Below, piece after piece: positions 1-13,649 of a DNA stretch of 64,000 bases (positions are counted from its first letter, which is position 1; each line of letters starts with the position of its first letter). The DNA lies in contig QCXZ01000041.1 of assembly GCA_025024175.1 (NCBI GenBank), forward strand, positions 47,983,786-48,047,785. Reading direction: 5' to 3'. Under the pieces are notes generated by a model. That model saw nothing but the letters and a program-made list of their open reading frames with translations, was not told the DNA's origin and did not search any database. The stretch comes from Rhyzopertha dominica (taxonomy: Eukaryota > Arthropoda > Insecta > Coleoptera > Bostrichidae). Made by a program: the position numbers and the translations under genes.

Positions 1-2080
1 TGAGTGGGTAGATCAATAATATCTAAGCTTTTAAAAATTCGCGTTCTAGTAAATGATACCATTACTTGTTTTTCATGTTTCTGAGAAATCTTAATGAAAG
101 AAATCAATTCGTTAATTAACAACAAGCACTGAGTAACTGTATACCACACACAAGGTTTAAAATACAAGAAATTCCATTCGGATAATATCCGGGTATAAAT
201 GTAAGTGGCCGTAGTTTGAAAATATATGAAACAGACCGGACCCAGTGTAAAACTATACCCTGCAAATTTTCGGCACTAATATTACGAGAGTGAGAATAAA
301 TTGGAAATAATTTGACTGAACGCCCGTAGGGCTCGAGTGCCTGGGCAATGCGTAGGAAAATTGCCTATTTTCAAATTTATCGAACTCTCGAGTGGTATTA
401 AGGCTTATTTTTGACGTAACAAGCAGAAACACTGTTTCAATATTATAACTTTGCTCACCCTAGTGTTTTTACATATATATTTTCATTGATCTTCTTATCG
501 ATTTCATCGAGTGAATACATATTAAATCTTAAATTATTACAGCGAGAATTTGCTTTTGTGAAAATTCCCACTATAACTGTGTTTTGATTCGTTCAAAATG
601 ACATAATTGATCGAAATCGAATTTCCAAAAATGTCAAAAAATAATCAAAAAGATATCTCTGCCGGTTTTCGGAATTCGATAAATTCTAATTAAGTATCAA
701 ATATCGATATCTACATATATTTTGCCTTCACTCTTCCGGCTTCAACCTCATAACTCAATGACGTCAGTGAGTAATGGATTATGGTAGCAATAGGGTAGAG
801 GTGGGGTACTGCCGAATTTGGAGAGAAGAAACGAGATTCCCAATTTTTCGTATTTTTTGCTTAGTATACCTCGCATAGAAAAAGTGGAAAAATACGAGTC
901 TCTTTATTTTTTATGCAGTTTCCTAGTTTGAATTAATAAGAATAGGGTGGGCGACTCAATTACCACACCCCGTTTTTTAATTTCTAAAATCTGGTAGCCC
1001 TAGTCGTGATAGACCCTATTCGAAGTGCTATTTTGTTTACATTCAAGTAGTAAACTGTATGATGTCCAAAAAATTGCCACACCCTGTAACTTTTTTAATA
1101 TAGCTACTGGTACTTTAGCGCCATTGTCAAATTTGGCGTAAGGGTTTTTATTATTTCCTCAAAATAAAAGGAAAAATTAAACAGAACACCGCTATTCTCT
1201 ACAAAATACTAATCTAGTAGCAATTATTAACCATGTTAACTAATATGAGTAAGGCATGATTTACTCTTGTAACACAATGGCCTTTTGACTTATCACCAAC
1301 CATTTGATGATAAAAAATATTTGCCTATAACGCATCATGTATGGGATGTTTTGTAAAATTGACGTACCATCAATTTTGCTAGCTGTCTATTACATATAAC
1401 AAATACACGATTAATCCATGTGGTTTTTTTAAGTCCACTATATATTAGAATGTAACTTAAGTCACTATAAGAAATAAAGTACGTTTCACTTCTATTTAGT
1501 TGGCATCAACAACTGCACATTTACAGAAAAAATATATTACTTTTTGCAGTAGCTCTAATAAATCACTTACTAAATTCTTTATAATATTTGTTAATTTTTT
1601 GCCGATTGGTTTTAACCAACATCAAATGACAGATATAATATTATGAAGATCTCTTTTAAATCCAAATATGGAAGCATCCAACTTAGACGAATAACACAGG
1701 TTTAGAAAATGACACAGATGTTTTCATATAAATATTATTGATATAGTTTCCCAAACGTTCTCATACTAACATATATCTTTTTGTTGCAGGTAATGTCCCA
1801 ATGCCAAACTTCTAGAGGAATAACTAACGTCTAACTCACAGTTTTGATAACACTGTGTCCAGTGCAGGTATTTAGATGAAGGTTCTTAGGTCTTTATCGC
1901 TACTAACATGTAAAATGTAATTATCTATGCTTTGTTGTTTATTTGCACCGCAACCAACTACAGATAGATCTATTTCGCTGTCATTACAGCTCATCAGGGT
2001 AGTTTACGTCTAACGCAGACAGCATGGAATAGAACTGGCTTTGCCTACATAACAAAGGCTCGGTAGATGTTAGTAGAAAA
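1..2080. other. AT-rich stretch, no gene seen
   Basis: I see no coding exon, RNA gene or recognisable transposon here. Open reading frames are short and no family motif appears on either strand. Two pyrimidine-rich tracts precede AG dinucleotides (for example near 1785), but no open frame or donor follows that would justify an exon. Confidence 0.5.
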
Positions 2081-2176
2081 ATAGATTGCAATGCCATCTC
2101 TCAGCAATGAACTGACACGATGACAGAGCCACCAAGCTGCCTTAACGAGTACCACTTCCTAAAGAATGTGACCTGT
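2081..2176 (+). repeat. Dispersed repeat, copy 1 (inverted partner at 10803-10892)
   Basis: This stretch matches the reverse complement of 10803-10892. The shared blocks are the sequence around GCAATGCCATCT, the block GCTGCCTTAACG followed by GTAC, and GTGACCTGT. Several spacer bases differ, so the copies are old. The partner copy contains the small palindrome GATGGCATTGCCATC. No coding potential is seen. It could be a SINE or MITE remnant; the family is not known to me. Confidence 0.6.
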
Positions 2177-3110
2177 AATCTGAAGTTGGCATGCACCTGT
2201 AAACATTAACCTGACAGTAGGCTCCTACGGCACTACATATAATATCAATTCTTTACTTTAATTTTTCTTTATAATTTCTGTAATAACATCTTATTGAAGA
2301 TACCGAAAAAAAATACTTAAAATTGAAATACGAGTTTTTGAAGTCTTTGGAAACTAAATTTTTTACACACGATGTTGGTAACGTGTGTTTTGTTTGCCAA
2401 GAGATTGCGAAATGCACTGCCTTTATGTTAAACAAATTGTTTTCTACCAAGTAATGTAGATTTAAATAAGTTTATTATTCAATTGCAGTTTACCTAATAT
2501 TATATAANAATTAACAGGATCGAATGCTTTTCTGTATCGGTGTAAGAACATCTACTTGATTCTCTAGCATCTAAAGTACAGGGACAAAAGCTACCTGTGC
2601 TATATATTTAGCTTGAACAAAACCATTTTTTTGGTAAGACATGGCTATAAACACAATCAATAGTATAGATACAAATATTTCACAGAAATTTTATGTAATA
2701 GCGATTGGCCTTTAGTTTATGGCGTTAGCTCTGTCAACACATGTGAATACTAAGCAAATTCTTTAAGTTTTCAAAAAAAATTTAGGGAATACTGAGGTGT
2801 CGAATATAAAATTAAAAATATACGTTTATGATTCCACAAAGCACTGAGGAGAAATAATATCAAGACCCATATCAAGTTTAAAACCCTTATATTAGTGTTT
2901 ACAGAAATTGCTCCACTAGAGATTTATATTATATATACAACAAATTTTCAACCGCAGTATCCTCTACATCGCCTTTTTTAAACATCCTGTATATTACGTT
3001 TATATTAACAAACTTAAAATCAATTTCAGTTGGTAAGCTTCATTGACATGTAAAAAAAACAAAACAAATCGCCTTTATATGCATAAAAAAACAGATAAAC
3101 CTGCGTTATA
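2177..3110. other. AT-rich stretch, no gene seen
   Basis: There is no supported gene. The 65-codon minus-strand frame at 2253-2450 has no recognisable domain and is what chance gives in DNA of this composition. A single N lies at about 2508. Confidence 0.5.
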
Positions 3111-3900
3111 ATTTCCATGCGAACATTTTCCCATTCGGAGATCTCATATTTCGCGATAGCGCGGCTTATTTAATATTCGCTATGCCTCCCTGCATTTCAA
3201 GATCCATCACGGTAATAGACATCGCTACAGTAGTTTATTTGCCCCATTAACTTTGATCTCTATGAATAATATCGCCCACGTTACCTGCCATGCATATGCA
3301 GTTCCTAAACGATGACGTCGGCGGCTGCTATTGGCCGCCGTAAAAAAGCACGATTCGAAAAAGAAGCGCGCTAGACGGACGATTCGAATTAACCGAGGAA
3401 CCTGTTGCCTGCAATTACAAATGTATAAATAAATGTAGGTACGGGTCTTTAGCGAAATGATAAGTATCGTGCCGTTGATTTACATGTTGCTACGCGAACC
3501 ATTAGTTACAAGTTGAGTTAATCTCGGGCTTTTTATATAACTAGTTAACATTTATATTGAGCCTAAGTAGGAATGATTAAGTTGTACGTATTTACTGTTA
3601 GACGACGACAGCTATGCGATTTCTAGGCTCGATGGACGCGAAATCTGTCAGTTTTCACAAAGGATGGTATTCGTCGCCGCGAGGTGGAATTTGTTGCTAT
3701 TTACTTGAAGACAAGGGCCGCCAATGGTCAATGGAATTCTCATTACTTCATATATCGATACATTAATTGCAGATTCAGATTACAAACGTCAGTAGCTTTA
3801 CGAGGCCCTCCAAATAATAATTGATCGAGTAGCAACTGTAATTTTGCTAGTCAATCTGGCAATATTTACAAAACATGTCATTATGAATTCGCGCTATCCA
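3110..3900. promoter_or_regulatory. GC-richer island with CRE, CCAAT and TATA-like motifs
   Basis: The base composition is distinctly GC-richer than the flanks and the island is free of recognisable transposons. A CRE-like TGACGTCG lies at 3313-3320. It is followed by a GGCGGC/GCCGCC inverted repeat enclosing ATTGG (reverse CCAAT) and, about 100 bp later, by TATAAATA at 3424-3431. This arrangement could be a plus-strand promoter or an enhancer. No downstream coding exon is visible, so the role is inferred from composition and motifs only. Confidence 0.25.
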
Positions 3901-4100
3901 CAATTTTTAAGCTTAAATGTTTCTAATGCAAAAGATTTTTTAAAATATCGTATATAAATATATAACCAATCATCTTCGGCCTTGTTGTCTTCATATTTAC
4001 ACAACACAGCCCAATCTGTGAAGTATCGCAACTTTACTTAATAATCCCTTGTAAAGTCTAAGTGGGAATATGGTGTTTTTACCTTTTACCCAACATATAA

Positions 4101-4349
4101 TACAGGATGTTTCACGAATGATAATGATCCTAACGAAATTAAAAATGCAACCCAAAATATATTCTCATAGCCAATGGTGTTATTTTACATAATGGTATTA
4201 TTTTAAAAATAATTTACGAATTTATACAGCTCTCTACGTTTTATATTTTTTAAGACGATGAACAATTATCAATGTTACCACTGTAAATGTATTTTGGGTT
4301 GCATTTTTAATTTCGTCAGGGTCATTATCATTCGTGAAACATCCTGTAT
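4101..4349. mobile_element. MITE with about 60-bp terminal inverted repeats
   Basis: The first ~62 bp (starting TACAGGATGTTTCACG) and the last ~62 bp (ending CGTGAAACATCCTGTA) are inverted copies of each other with only a few mismatches. Both arms include the blocks AACGAAATTAAAAATGCAAC and its complement with small differences. The interior of about 125 bp has no open frame. The flanks read TATA-like on both sides, consistent with a TA or TATA target duplication. This is the structure of a non-autonomous DNA transposon. The parent transposase cannot be named from the termini. Confidence 0.8.
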
Positions 4350-4350
4350 A

Positions 4351-7300
4351 TATAATTACATTCAGCTGTTGGAATTTGTTTAGCATTTTCTATAATTTTT
4401 TTGTAAAACAAAGATTGTGAGTATGCATCTTAACTGTTTACAATCTTGCTGCTAATGTATATTCATAAAATTCTTACACATTTTAATTATTAGCAATAGG
4501 ACAGACTGTCCGTTGCTATTAAGTACAATTAATTTTAATGTGTCGCATTTAAATTCCCGTAATAATTTTGAGACAAACTTTGATCTAATAACAAAATTAA
4601 CAATATATCGATGTTTGGAAACTTTATTTTGTATTTCTCTATTAAGAATACTCCGAAGTGCTCATTTATATTATAGTGTAATTAGATTTGAGTCTATTGG
4701 TAAAAAACGTTGGCTTGATGTAAATTAATATTAAAAGAAAAAAATTCTACACTTGACGTCTTTTTGGCAATTTTTAGATGTCTGGAAGCAAAAGCAACAA
4801 CGAAATGAGTAAAAAAAACAATGAATTAGTTATAAATTAACAATCACATTACACTTATTGATGGGCGCTGATGCAATAACGGTAATAATGCTAAAATACG
4901 TATATAGCCTCTCTAAATCAGTGGTTTGGGTTTTTTCATTATATTTTGATTACGAGAGATTGTTGGGGAAATTGGCGAAACGTCAATTTTATTGACAAAT
5001 TAAATTTTATATAACGCTATAGATATGCAAGCTCATTTTTTTAAAACCCGGGGTATTTAAAGTATTTTATAGTGAATGATGCAATAATCTATGAAACACT
5101 TCAAATATTAACATCAAAGGTAGGCGAAGAGTTAAAAAATAACTCTATAGGTGGATATTTTTTGGGAAATTTTCGGTTAAAATCGTTGTTATTAGAGTTA
5201 AAGTATTAATGATGTACTTTGGAAACTACCCCAACCACCCCCTCCATTCTAGCGACATCGTTTTTAAGATTCTACCCAAACTGTTTTAATTATTGATTAT
5301 CTGGTTCGATTATAGCGACTAGCGACTACCAGATTTAAAATTGTCACCCCGTATGACATTTGTGCCAAAATTTTGAAAAACACTCGTTCATTAGTATTTT
5401 TGTACATTTACCACTACGTCTTACAATTGTAACTATATACAACCTAGGACCCTCTCCTTGATAAATAATCGGCTCAATTTGCACCTTGCCCGGTCAAGAG
5501 TTGGGCAAGAGCAGGTTCCATCCCAGCGGGAGCTCGAATTGTATTTCCTCGACGAGCCGCCGTGGCGCTGTGTACGACAAGGTGAATGTTGCGCACATTT
5601 TTCTGACTACAGAAACTGCCTACGCCCGATTGTCAATTGTCCGGTTATTAAAATATTGCCGCTAAGATACGATGACGTAAACAGATGTTGGGGAACTTTT
5701 TTTGGGGTTGTTGTTTTGCTTCGGAACGACGAACGAGGCTATAGCGACGCTGCGCTGGTTGATTATTATTAGTTCGAGAAAGAGCGAAGAAGGCTTTCGT
5801 GGAATATAAACGTTTGAGGATAAAAAAGATATATCTTACCTTAAGGTACATGTCGTGGAACGCGCTTCCGGGACATCTGAAAAATAAACAATTTTTTAGC
5901 AATAGGGCAGCAATCACGCAAAAGTACTAAAACCATACAGTCTGACTTAAAGAAAATAATGTCAAAGGAATTTGATGCAGATATACTATTTTGAGTAGAT
6001 ATATACGTATTTTATTTGCTGTTAAATGCTTTCTATAACGTTATTGTAGTATTTTACCGATAATCACGTCACAACACAAATTTCTCGTCATCATAAGTTT
6101 TTGTTAGCTTGTATTTTGATCTCTCCCACATCAGAAAATTATTGGCCATGAAGCAGGGTACATTTTTTTACTGGAATAACTTTCCGAATTGAAGAAAATG
6201 GAAAAGAAGACGCTGATACAAAACACCTTCAATAATGCGTAACTTTGTGGTAAATCATCGCTTAGCATTAAATTGCTCAGGCAAAGTAAACTTTTGCTTT
6301 CCGAAAAATATTGCAAAGCTAGTAATGATATTAATCTACTTTATGCATTCCAAATAAGTGACATAAGATTGAAGCAGTTTCCGAGATTCAGTCACGATAG
6401 TTTATCAAAGACTGGCTGACAAGTGCTCATGTTCAAACGCCTGTAATTAAAACACCTATTTCAAACACAAAAATCGCTCATTTCTACGCATAATTTCACA
6501 AAACGTTACAGCTAAAAAAGAAACTGGGTAGGATCCTTTCTCTGACAAAGACGAAGAACTAAAAATCGATGTTCCCTGCTTTCACAGGCTATCTGCTCTG
6601 CGCAAGAAAAAATGATTGCAATAGGGTTGATGTTTTTCAGAAATTTGTTAATTCGAGCTTTATATTTATAGTAAGATTTTTTTTATCAGTTGAAGCTACA
6701 TTATCATTGTTACGTACGTTAATAGTAGTATAGTTCAATTCAATCGAATTTTTATTATTTTTATTGAAATTTTACTTACAGAAATTATTTTTGAAACCCT
6801 TTATTATCAAGTCATAGTAATTTAATTCATCTTTACGGTTTAGCTTCAACATAGCTCTTAACAGGAGTTTACCGCTAAAAATTTTTAGTTTTTTCACGTA
6901 TCTGTCCGTAGGAATGCACAAATTTTTATGACTAGGAAAAAATTTGAGCTGGTGAAAATTTCCAGTCTTTGGACGGCTGATTGTGGTTAAACCACTAAAT
7001 ATATTTGACCAATGAATATGTTTTGGGTTCGTTAATTTTCGAAATAATTCAGTTTTCTGTAGATTTCACCCTTTTAGGGTTATTGGCGAAAAACAAAAAA
7101 AGCTTCTAAATTTTTACGGTTTTCGGCTCTACAAAGTTAAGCTGACACCAGAAACTGTCACAAACTCGCATAACTCTTATTTGGACAGCTCAAAGTGGAT
7201 TAAAATCACTTCGAGCTTTGTAACAATTTTCGAAAAGCACGGTCTGTTTTGGACTAATTGGCCTGGGCAAAATAACAAATAGCATTATGTATGTATGTGT

Positions 7301-8195
7301 CGATTGTACTTATTATTATTGACGAAGGTCCCGAAGGCCTAACCTTTATTTTCATTGATCTTTTTAACAATCGATGCTCTACTTTGTTGTATGAGCTAAA
7401 CGCAGTTGCTTTTTATCAAAATCAGTATTTTCCAAACACAACTATCACGCTAAATCATTAGTTAAACTAAATCATTAGTTAAAAACATACCGCTCGCACC
7501 TCCCAAATTGTCCGCTTTCGTCAACAACCATTCCACACATGAAGCACAACACGCGTTAGAATAAAACGCACTTTATACACATTTTTCCGAACGATAAATT
7601 TAAGAATCAATAGGTGCACATCGCGAGTACACCGCATTATCACGACTGAAAACTGGATTCGTGTCAACAAGTTAATACGCCTTTAGACAAAAAATTGTTC
7701 TAGAACTGATCATAAAAACGCGCGCTCCAACGTTCCATGTTTTTTGTCGGTCAGCTTACCGGTATCCACGGGCGTTTTTTTACCAGTTCGTACTGCGTAG
7801 TAAATTTATATACGAGGAGCATTATTTTGATGCAGATTTTCATGAACAAAACGTACCGTGATTAAAAGTGTTCGAATTTAACGTTTGATTATCGAATATT
7901 GATACATAATTTAGTGCTTACGGTAAAGATAGAATCATTAAGTGCACAGATTCTAATTTCAAACAAAATATGTAAATAGAGACGATTATAGATCGCGTAC
8001 TTATGTTAAGACGACAGTCGAATACGAGTATAAATATTATTAAAATAACAAATCACACACAGAGGATTTTTTTTAAATACTGTTTTAACAACTTCGGTTT
8101 ACGATGCATTCATTTAGACATCTAGTATCGTAAGAATGAAGTAGTTAATTTATTATTGTGATAACTATTTCCAGAAAATTTTTACTTGCTGTTAG
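4351..8195. other. Long stretch without a supported gene
   Basis: No recognisable gene. The 104-codon plus frame at 5458-5772 is slightly cysteine-rich but matches no family I know. At 5845-5940 a plus-strand frame reads like the WN-LP tail of a non-LTR polyprotein, too weakly to annotate. A 17-bp unit starting CTAAATCATTAG is tandemly duplicated at 7450-7483. The 6900-7370 part has the bland composition of old non-coding transposon DNA. Confidence 0.4.
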
Positions 8196-8199
8196 AAGC

Positions 8200-8880
8200 G
8201 GACTATGTTCATTGGATTTAAATCAGGAAATTTAAGCGGCAAGACAAAACATTGACAGATTTTTGTCAATTTCATAAGAGAAACAAAAACAACTCTTTTG
8301 AGCACTACCATTAATCTTTTAATCCTCCATGTCTAATTCAGAGAAAAAGTATGGATTTTCTGGGACCAATTAAATATCGCAAAGAAAAAACTTCTCATCT
8401 CCCTATTCGAAAACTGTTACGTAGAGATTTTATTTTTTGATATCGTANACAAACCAAACATGTGTGTTTTTTAATTGTTGGCTAGAATTCTAGCCATTAA
8501 AAAATGGTAATGTGTTCCATATTGCCGGTAGTAGATATTTCTCAACCTTACAAAGGAGCATCTGAGTATTGAGGGCATCGCTAAAAATGTGAGATGTCAA
8601 TTTGCAGCTCGATACATATACTATATATAAAACACTGACGCCAACCTCTCCTAGTTTTAACGCTCCTTAGTCTATGATAACATAGTGATTTTCCTTTGAC
8701 CAATAGTGGACGTTATTGCGATTGGAAGTTCTATCATTAGTTATATGGCACTCGTCGAACCAAATAAGTCTTCTAACACTATTATTGTTGTGAATTTGTT
8801 CCAAATATGGACTTGCAAAATGCTTCTCGTATTTCTGAGTCACCGGGATATAGGATAGTGGCGTATCAGTTTAGTTTTGT
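8200..8880 (-). pseudogene. Decayed DDE transposase (IS630/Tc1-mariner-type, insect PRSPDL family)
   Basis: Reading the minus strand with frameshifts and stops, three blocks of one transposase family appear in the right order. First is a block reading WFDECHITNDRTSNRNNVHY, corresponding to the first catalytic aspartate region (usually TDEA..., then NRNNVHYWS). Next is a leucine-rich stretch containing LLPAIWNTLPFF, matching the usual ENVLPELLENLPL segment. Last is FPDLNPMN near 8220, matching the SPDLNPMDFFLWG block with the final acidic catalytic site. The middle aspartate block (QQDGAPPH) is not recognisable. These proteins cut and paste DNA transposons. This copy is inactive. Related pieces lie at about 21.5, 30.7, 35.4 and 47.1 kb. 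Confidence 0.6.
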
Positions 8881-8889
8881 ATGAGGTAT

Positions 8890-10000
8890 ATTTATAATTT
8901 TCCAGAATTTTTTATATCCTTGTTTTTGCAGAATAAAATTTTATTTAAACTCGTGTCAGACGATATTTTGAGATTATCTCCTTTGACAAAGATTACAAGC
9001 GTAATCAAAATGTCAGATTAATAATTTTTGGAAGTGTTTTATAGTGACAGTGATACTTCCGAAAACATATCTGATATTATGTACACTCACCCACCCTCCT
9101 CACCCTCGTACACTTTATCTATATTTTATCTAATCTAAATTTATAGTGTGCTTATGTATTTGTTAAGTTTGACCACGCTTTTGTAATTCGCTAGTATTAG
9201 ATTGCGTGATTTTAACATTTTTCGATTTTGACTTTATGACCTCCCATCAGAAACAATTTTTCATACACCCTACAGAAAAAGATAATTGGACACTGTATAG
9301 ATATTGAAGTAGGCACTACAAGCAGAAATTAGAACAGCATACAGAAGCGTTTTGAAGAATTCCATATAAAATTCCCAAAAAATTTTATCAACAATGCATT
9401 CTTAAGGAGGATAAATGTCACCTAGAGATGGATTCGCCGTTCGAGATTTTCTTAAAAAGTCTTTAAAGGGTCGTCGCCTCTACCAAGCTCACGGCAAAAG
9501 AATAGCCATTGAAGCATAAGTAACGGTTTTTAGAATGCCTTTAACAAAGAAGTTCTTGGAAGGACACGTTAGAATAAAGGCATTAAGTCCCGAAGGTTTT
9601 TACCTAAAGCTTTGTAACTACTCAATAATAGAAACCAATGTTTTGCAAACGAAATGCAGGAAACATTTGGAAATCTGCGAGAGGTCTCGTTTTCTTTTTA
9701 ACAAACGATACCAATATTTTTATCTACTAATTCTTTCCGGAAACCAACCATGACTAATATGAAGAGACACCCCTCTTCCCTACCACCCACATGACTCAAA
9801 AATTTAGCATCAAAGGTTGCTCACAGCGCACAACAGTGGTCACGGCTGTCAGAATGATAAATTTTTTATCCGGCGCGATTCTTTGTTCTCAAAATGTAAT
9901 TCTCCGAATCAAGTTTGTAATATATTCTTATAACATATATCAGATATACGTAACACTTTAAGATAGATATCAGCACTCAGAGCAACAATAGTGTTCCTTT
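8890..10000. other. No gene seen
   Basis: AT-rich DNA without recognisable coding or repeat content. The 72-codon plus frame at 9535-9753 is unremarkable and has no family match by eye. Confidence 0.4.
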
Positions 10001-10560
10001 GTCAGACGGAACATCCCAGCGTTTTAAAATCAAAGCAACCGATTGCCCGCGGGCGACGAACGACACAATATCAAACGATATATTATTCAAGTACGGGGCA
10101 CCTCTAAATGTTTTATTGTTGTGATAATCTTAATTACTGGGGCATTAAGATGCCTTTGCCCACTCTATACTTAGGCGTTCGTTAACCGCGGCCGCCGCCA
10201 GAAAACTATACACATGCGGCAGTGTAAATGGCCACTAAATACTTCCCAGCGACCAACTGAACAAGTGCATCCGAAAAATGAGGTGCTAATTGTGGAAACA
10301 AACAGCAGGGGCCGTAACTACAGTTAGCTTGACGACTTCATCCTGATAACTGGGCCCACGGACCGATCGGGCCCGTCATTTCTATGCTGCGTTGACAGGT
10401 TTACAGTTTTCTTAGTAAAGTGTACCCAAAGATATACCGTGTTTCCCACTTAACTTTCTCTAATTTTTATGAAGATACAACTGCAAGCGGGAAACATAAG
10501 CATTGCTTTCGCAATTGGATTCGCTGTCCACCTGAACAATTAAGTCCGGTACCAATCTAG
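10000..10560. other. GC-richer island, candidate conserved non-coding DNA
   Basis: Composition shifts to GC-richer with GCGGCCGCCGCC near 10190 and a GATCGGGCCCG block near 10365, interleaved with TAAT-type homeodomain-like sites. No open frame of note and no transposon signature. The character is that of a cis-regulatory element, but this is inference from composition alone. Confidence 0.25.
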
Positions 10561-10802
10561 CTCACTAATCATCTTCCTTAAGGATAACATGTACCATATA
10601 CTTTTTTCCAACGAAAGGTTTTTGTTTACAAAACTTCCAACAGCGTCTCTTGTATGTTTCTTAAACAAAAGTCATTTGTATACAAAAATTCTTTGTTTTA
10701 AATGAATTATTTGAAATATTTTTTGTTTGCTTTGTCCACCAACGTTCAAATATGTCTGCAGACATATTTTCCTGGTAATTCACCTTTATTTGTTTAACAT
10801 TA

Positions 10803-10892
10803 AAGGAAGTGACCTGTAGTAGTACCCGTTAAGGCAGCTAGGTGGCTTTGTCGTCATGTCAATGTAATGCTGACAGATGGCATTGCCATCTA
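10803..10892 (-). repeat. Dispersed repeat, copy 2 (inverted relative to 2081-2176)
   Basis: On the minus strand it reads GGCAATGCCATCT, then CAAAGCCACC, GCTGCCTTAACGGGTAC and CAGGTCAC, the same order of blocks as at 2081-2176. The two copies are in opposite orientation about 8.7 kb apart. Confidence 0.6.
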
Positions 10893-13640
10893 AATTCTAA
10901 CTTATTTTACAATATGTACTCATTTAAGTACATTTTTATGGAATCTATCGTGTCAGTTTAAAAAGTCGTCAGTTTTAATGAATGCCCTTTATAATTGCAT
11001 TTTTTTTAGTAATATATGTAACATGAACTATATTTACAAAAATAATAATAAAAGACCTAAATAATTTCACATAAATTAATGTTAATGAGTTAATCATTAA
11101 CTTTGACCTTAAAGTTAACCGAACCTTATTTCTATAATGCACAAAAACTACCTTGAACTGTCTGTGGTGAGTAAAAGAATGTAAATATAATATGTTATAT
11201 TCTCGCAAAAACATCCTTTTCTTTCTGAACTTTGATACAAAGCAGGAACCATCGTCTTGTCTTTGAGACGAAGAAATTCTATGCTAATCCACACAACTCA
11301 AAGAACGTTTTCTTCCCTGCAATTTCCTTAATTTCCATTCTCATTAAACGTTTCCCGGAGCTAGGCGAATTAAAGTTGCCATGCATTAGTACAGCTAGGG
11401 AATACCTACATCCTTTGCCTATAGTTATGCTTCATTCCGAGGCAATGTTGCCGATCCACCGTTTTCAACAAAAGATCTTCGCCATTTCAAGATAATTCCT
11501 TTTTTGCTTCCGATTTCCAAAACAGCCTAATATACCAACCTGTTAACCTCTCGCAAAGATAAAATTACGATTTTTTAAATTTATGCTTCGTTTTGAACGA
11601 CTTTATTTCGCCAAAGATGTTTCCAACGTGAGAATTATCGGGCAGTTACAGATCTAATTCCAGCTATAGGCAACAACGTTCCTCTCATAGTGTATGCCTT
11701 TTACAGTTATGGCTTTCGTCGGCAGTGCACCCGGAGGCGCTACAATAAAAACGAGATTTGAATAATCCATCTTTGACCCGTTCAGTTACATAAAATAGCT
11801 GAAGCGTCTGTCATTCCCATCATGTTCTGCAAGAAATAAAAATCAACCCGACTGAATGAAAAGTGACGTGCTCGTTTAATTCCACGGCGCTCCGGGTCCC
11901 TCGATAACAGTAGATTTATAATTGATTCTCTGGAAGTGCGGGAATTTCGATGTGAACTGGCACCTCGAGCGGTTGCGCGATTTCTTAGACCTACATGGGA
12001 AGTCTGGACAATTATGTGCTTACCGTTCCAATAATTTTGTCTTCCAAAATCAGATACGAGGGTTTATGGTAATAGCGGTCAAAAATTATCGTATCGGAGC
12101 AATGGTTCATTAAATATCTTAAAAAATCAACAAATACACTCACTAACATTTAGGGTAACTGGAGGAGAGATGGAGCAGAAAATATATTAGCTAATCACAT
12201 AAAAAACATGAAGTATTATGTTCGAATTTTCAGGAAAGAAAGTCAACAAATTGTCTTGGAATTNTTCCGCTAAACTTCTCTTCTCCGAAATTTTTTATTG
12301 GATACAGCGNTCATAATTAATTGCTATGGATTTACTAATAAATGTAAGTTTACTGCACAAAAATCACGTAATAAGTTGTTATATTTATTGAATTCAATTC
12401 GTAACCATGCTGTAAATAATATTTTATTAAGAAAAATAAACATTTTTCCTTAAAAATTTAATTTATTACTAAAAACCTAATGCAACACAGTATTAAGATT
12501 TTACATTAATTTGATGAGAAGTATATATAACTCCTACATTAAAATAATTATGCAACACTTATAGCAAATTATGGATTGTTTGCCGTAGCCATTAAATATT
12601 ATTCAGAAATCAATTTGACTGGAGCAACTATTATAACAAAAAAATCCTGCTATAGTATATAATAATAGTAACTACTCAAGCAGCATGAAATTTAATATTT
12701 TAAAAACAAATGAATGGAGAATAGAGGTATTTTAGTACTTACTTTTTTGTTTAATTTGAAATGTTCTATTCAATACGCTATTCAGAAAAAGGTCATTCTA
12801 TTTAAATGTTTTTTTCTGTATCACCTGGAGGCTCTTCTCGAAAATTAAAAACAAATCCATTTCCACAACTATTCTACGACTTCAAATATACAAGTTGGCT
12901 GGCTATTGAAGAATGTGCATGTGAGCCGCTGTATATCCAAATCTCTTTTTTATTTTTAATTTTATGTAGCATTTTGGTAAATATTTCCAAAAAGTACTCA
13001 AAATCTCCCGCAGAATGTCGATATGGGGCAACCGACATATCAATATTACTTATTAAGTTAGCCACCAAACTTTTACAAATTAGACAGTCAAGCTATTAAT
13101 AATATCATTTATTAACAATTTTGCAATAAAAGCAACAGTGTATAATTATTTTTCGGCAAAAAAATAAGTGAGATATTTGAGAAAGAAAAAACTGGCATAG
13201 TAACATCTAAGACAACCAGGAATGTACCCTTATGAAAAAAAGTCTGAGTGCCGCGACTCATAGTTATTACGTATATATAATGAAAAAGAAAAAAAAGAAT
13301 GCAAACGACAAATACATGCTTATTTAAATCCTGTAGTACCTGGATACCACCACATTAAGTTCAAACATCAAATATTTTTTAAGGTACCTTTCTTATTCAT
13401 AAAGAAATCACCTAGAATATTTATTGGAAATGAAATCAAGCAGTTATAGTCCAGCCTATATGATATTCAGAAATCAAGCTTCCGATTTCGTTTTTAGGAA
13501 CTGGAAACAAGCATCGCAGAATATCACTTTCCCAACTAGGCGCACACACAGGTAGTTTGCGAAAAGGGCACTCCAACTCGGCACATACCATTAGTTTGTT
13601 TACCTGAATAGAATTTTTGTGTTTCCTATTACAATTAGAA
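10893..13640. other. No supported gene; GC-richer island near 11.6-12.1 kb
   Basis: Several short frames occur but none shows a known domain. The segment 11640-12110 is GC-richer and transposon-free and may be constrained non-coding DNA. Ns occur near 12264 and 12310. The overlapping frames at 12806-13099 have no recognisable content. Confidence 0.4.
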
Positions 13641-13649
13641 TTAATACTC

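Noticed and set aside
4940..5000. GGCGAAACGTCAATTTTATTGAC as a hammerhead core
   Set aside because: No CTGANGA block or complementary stem II lies upstream; the GAAACGTC alone is not enough.
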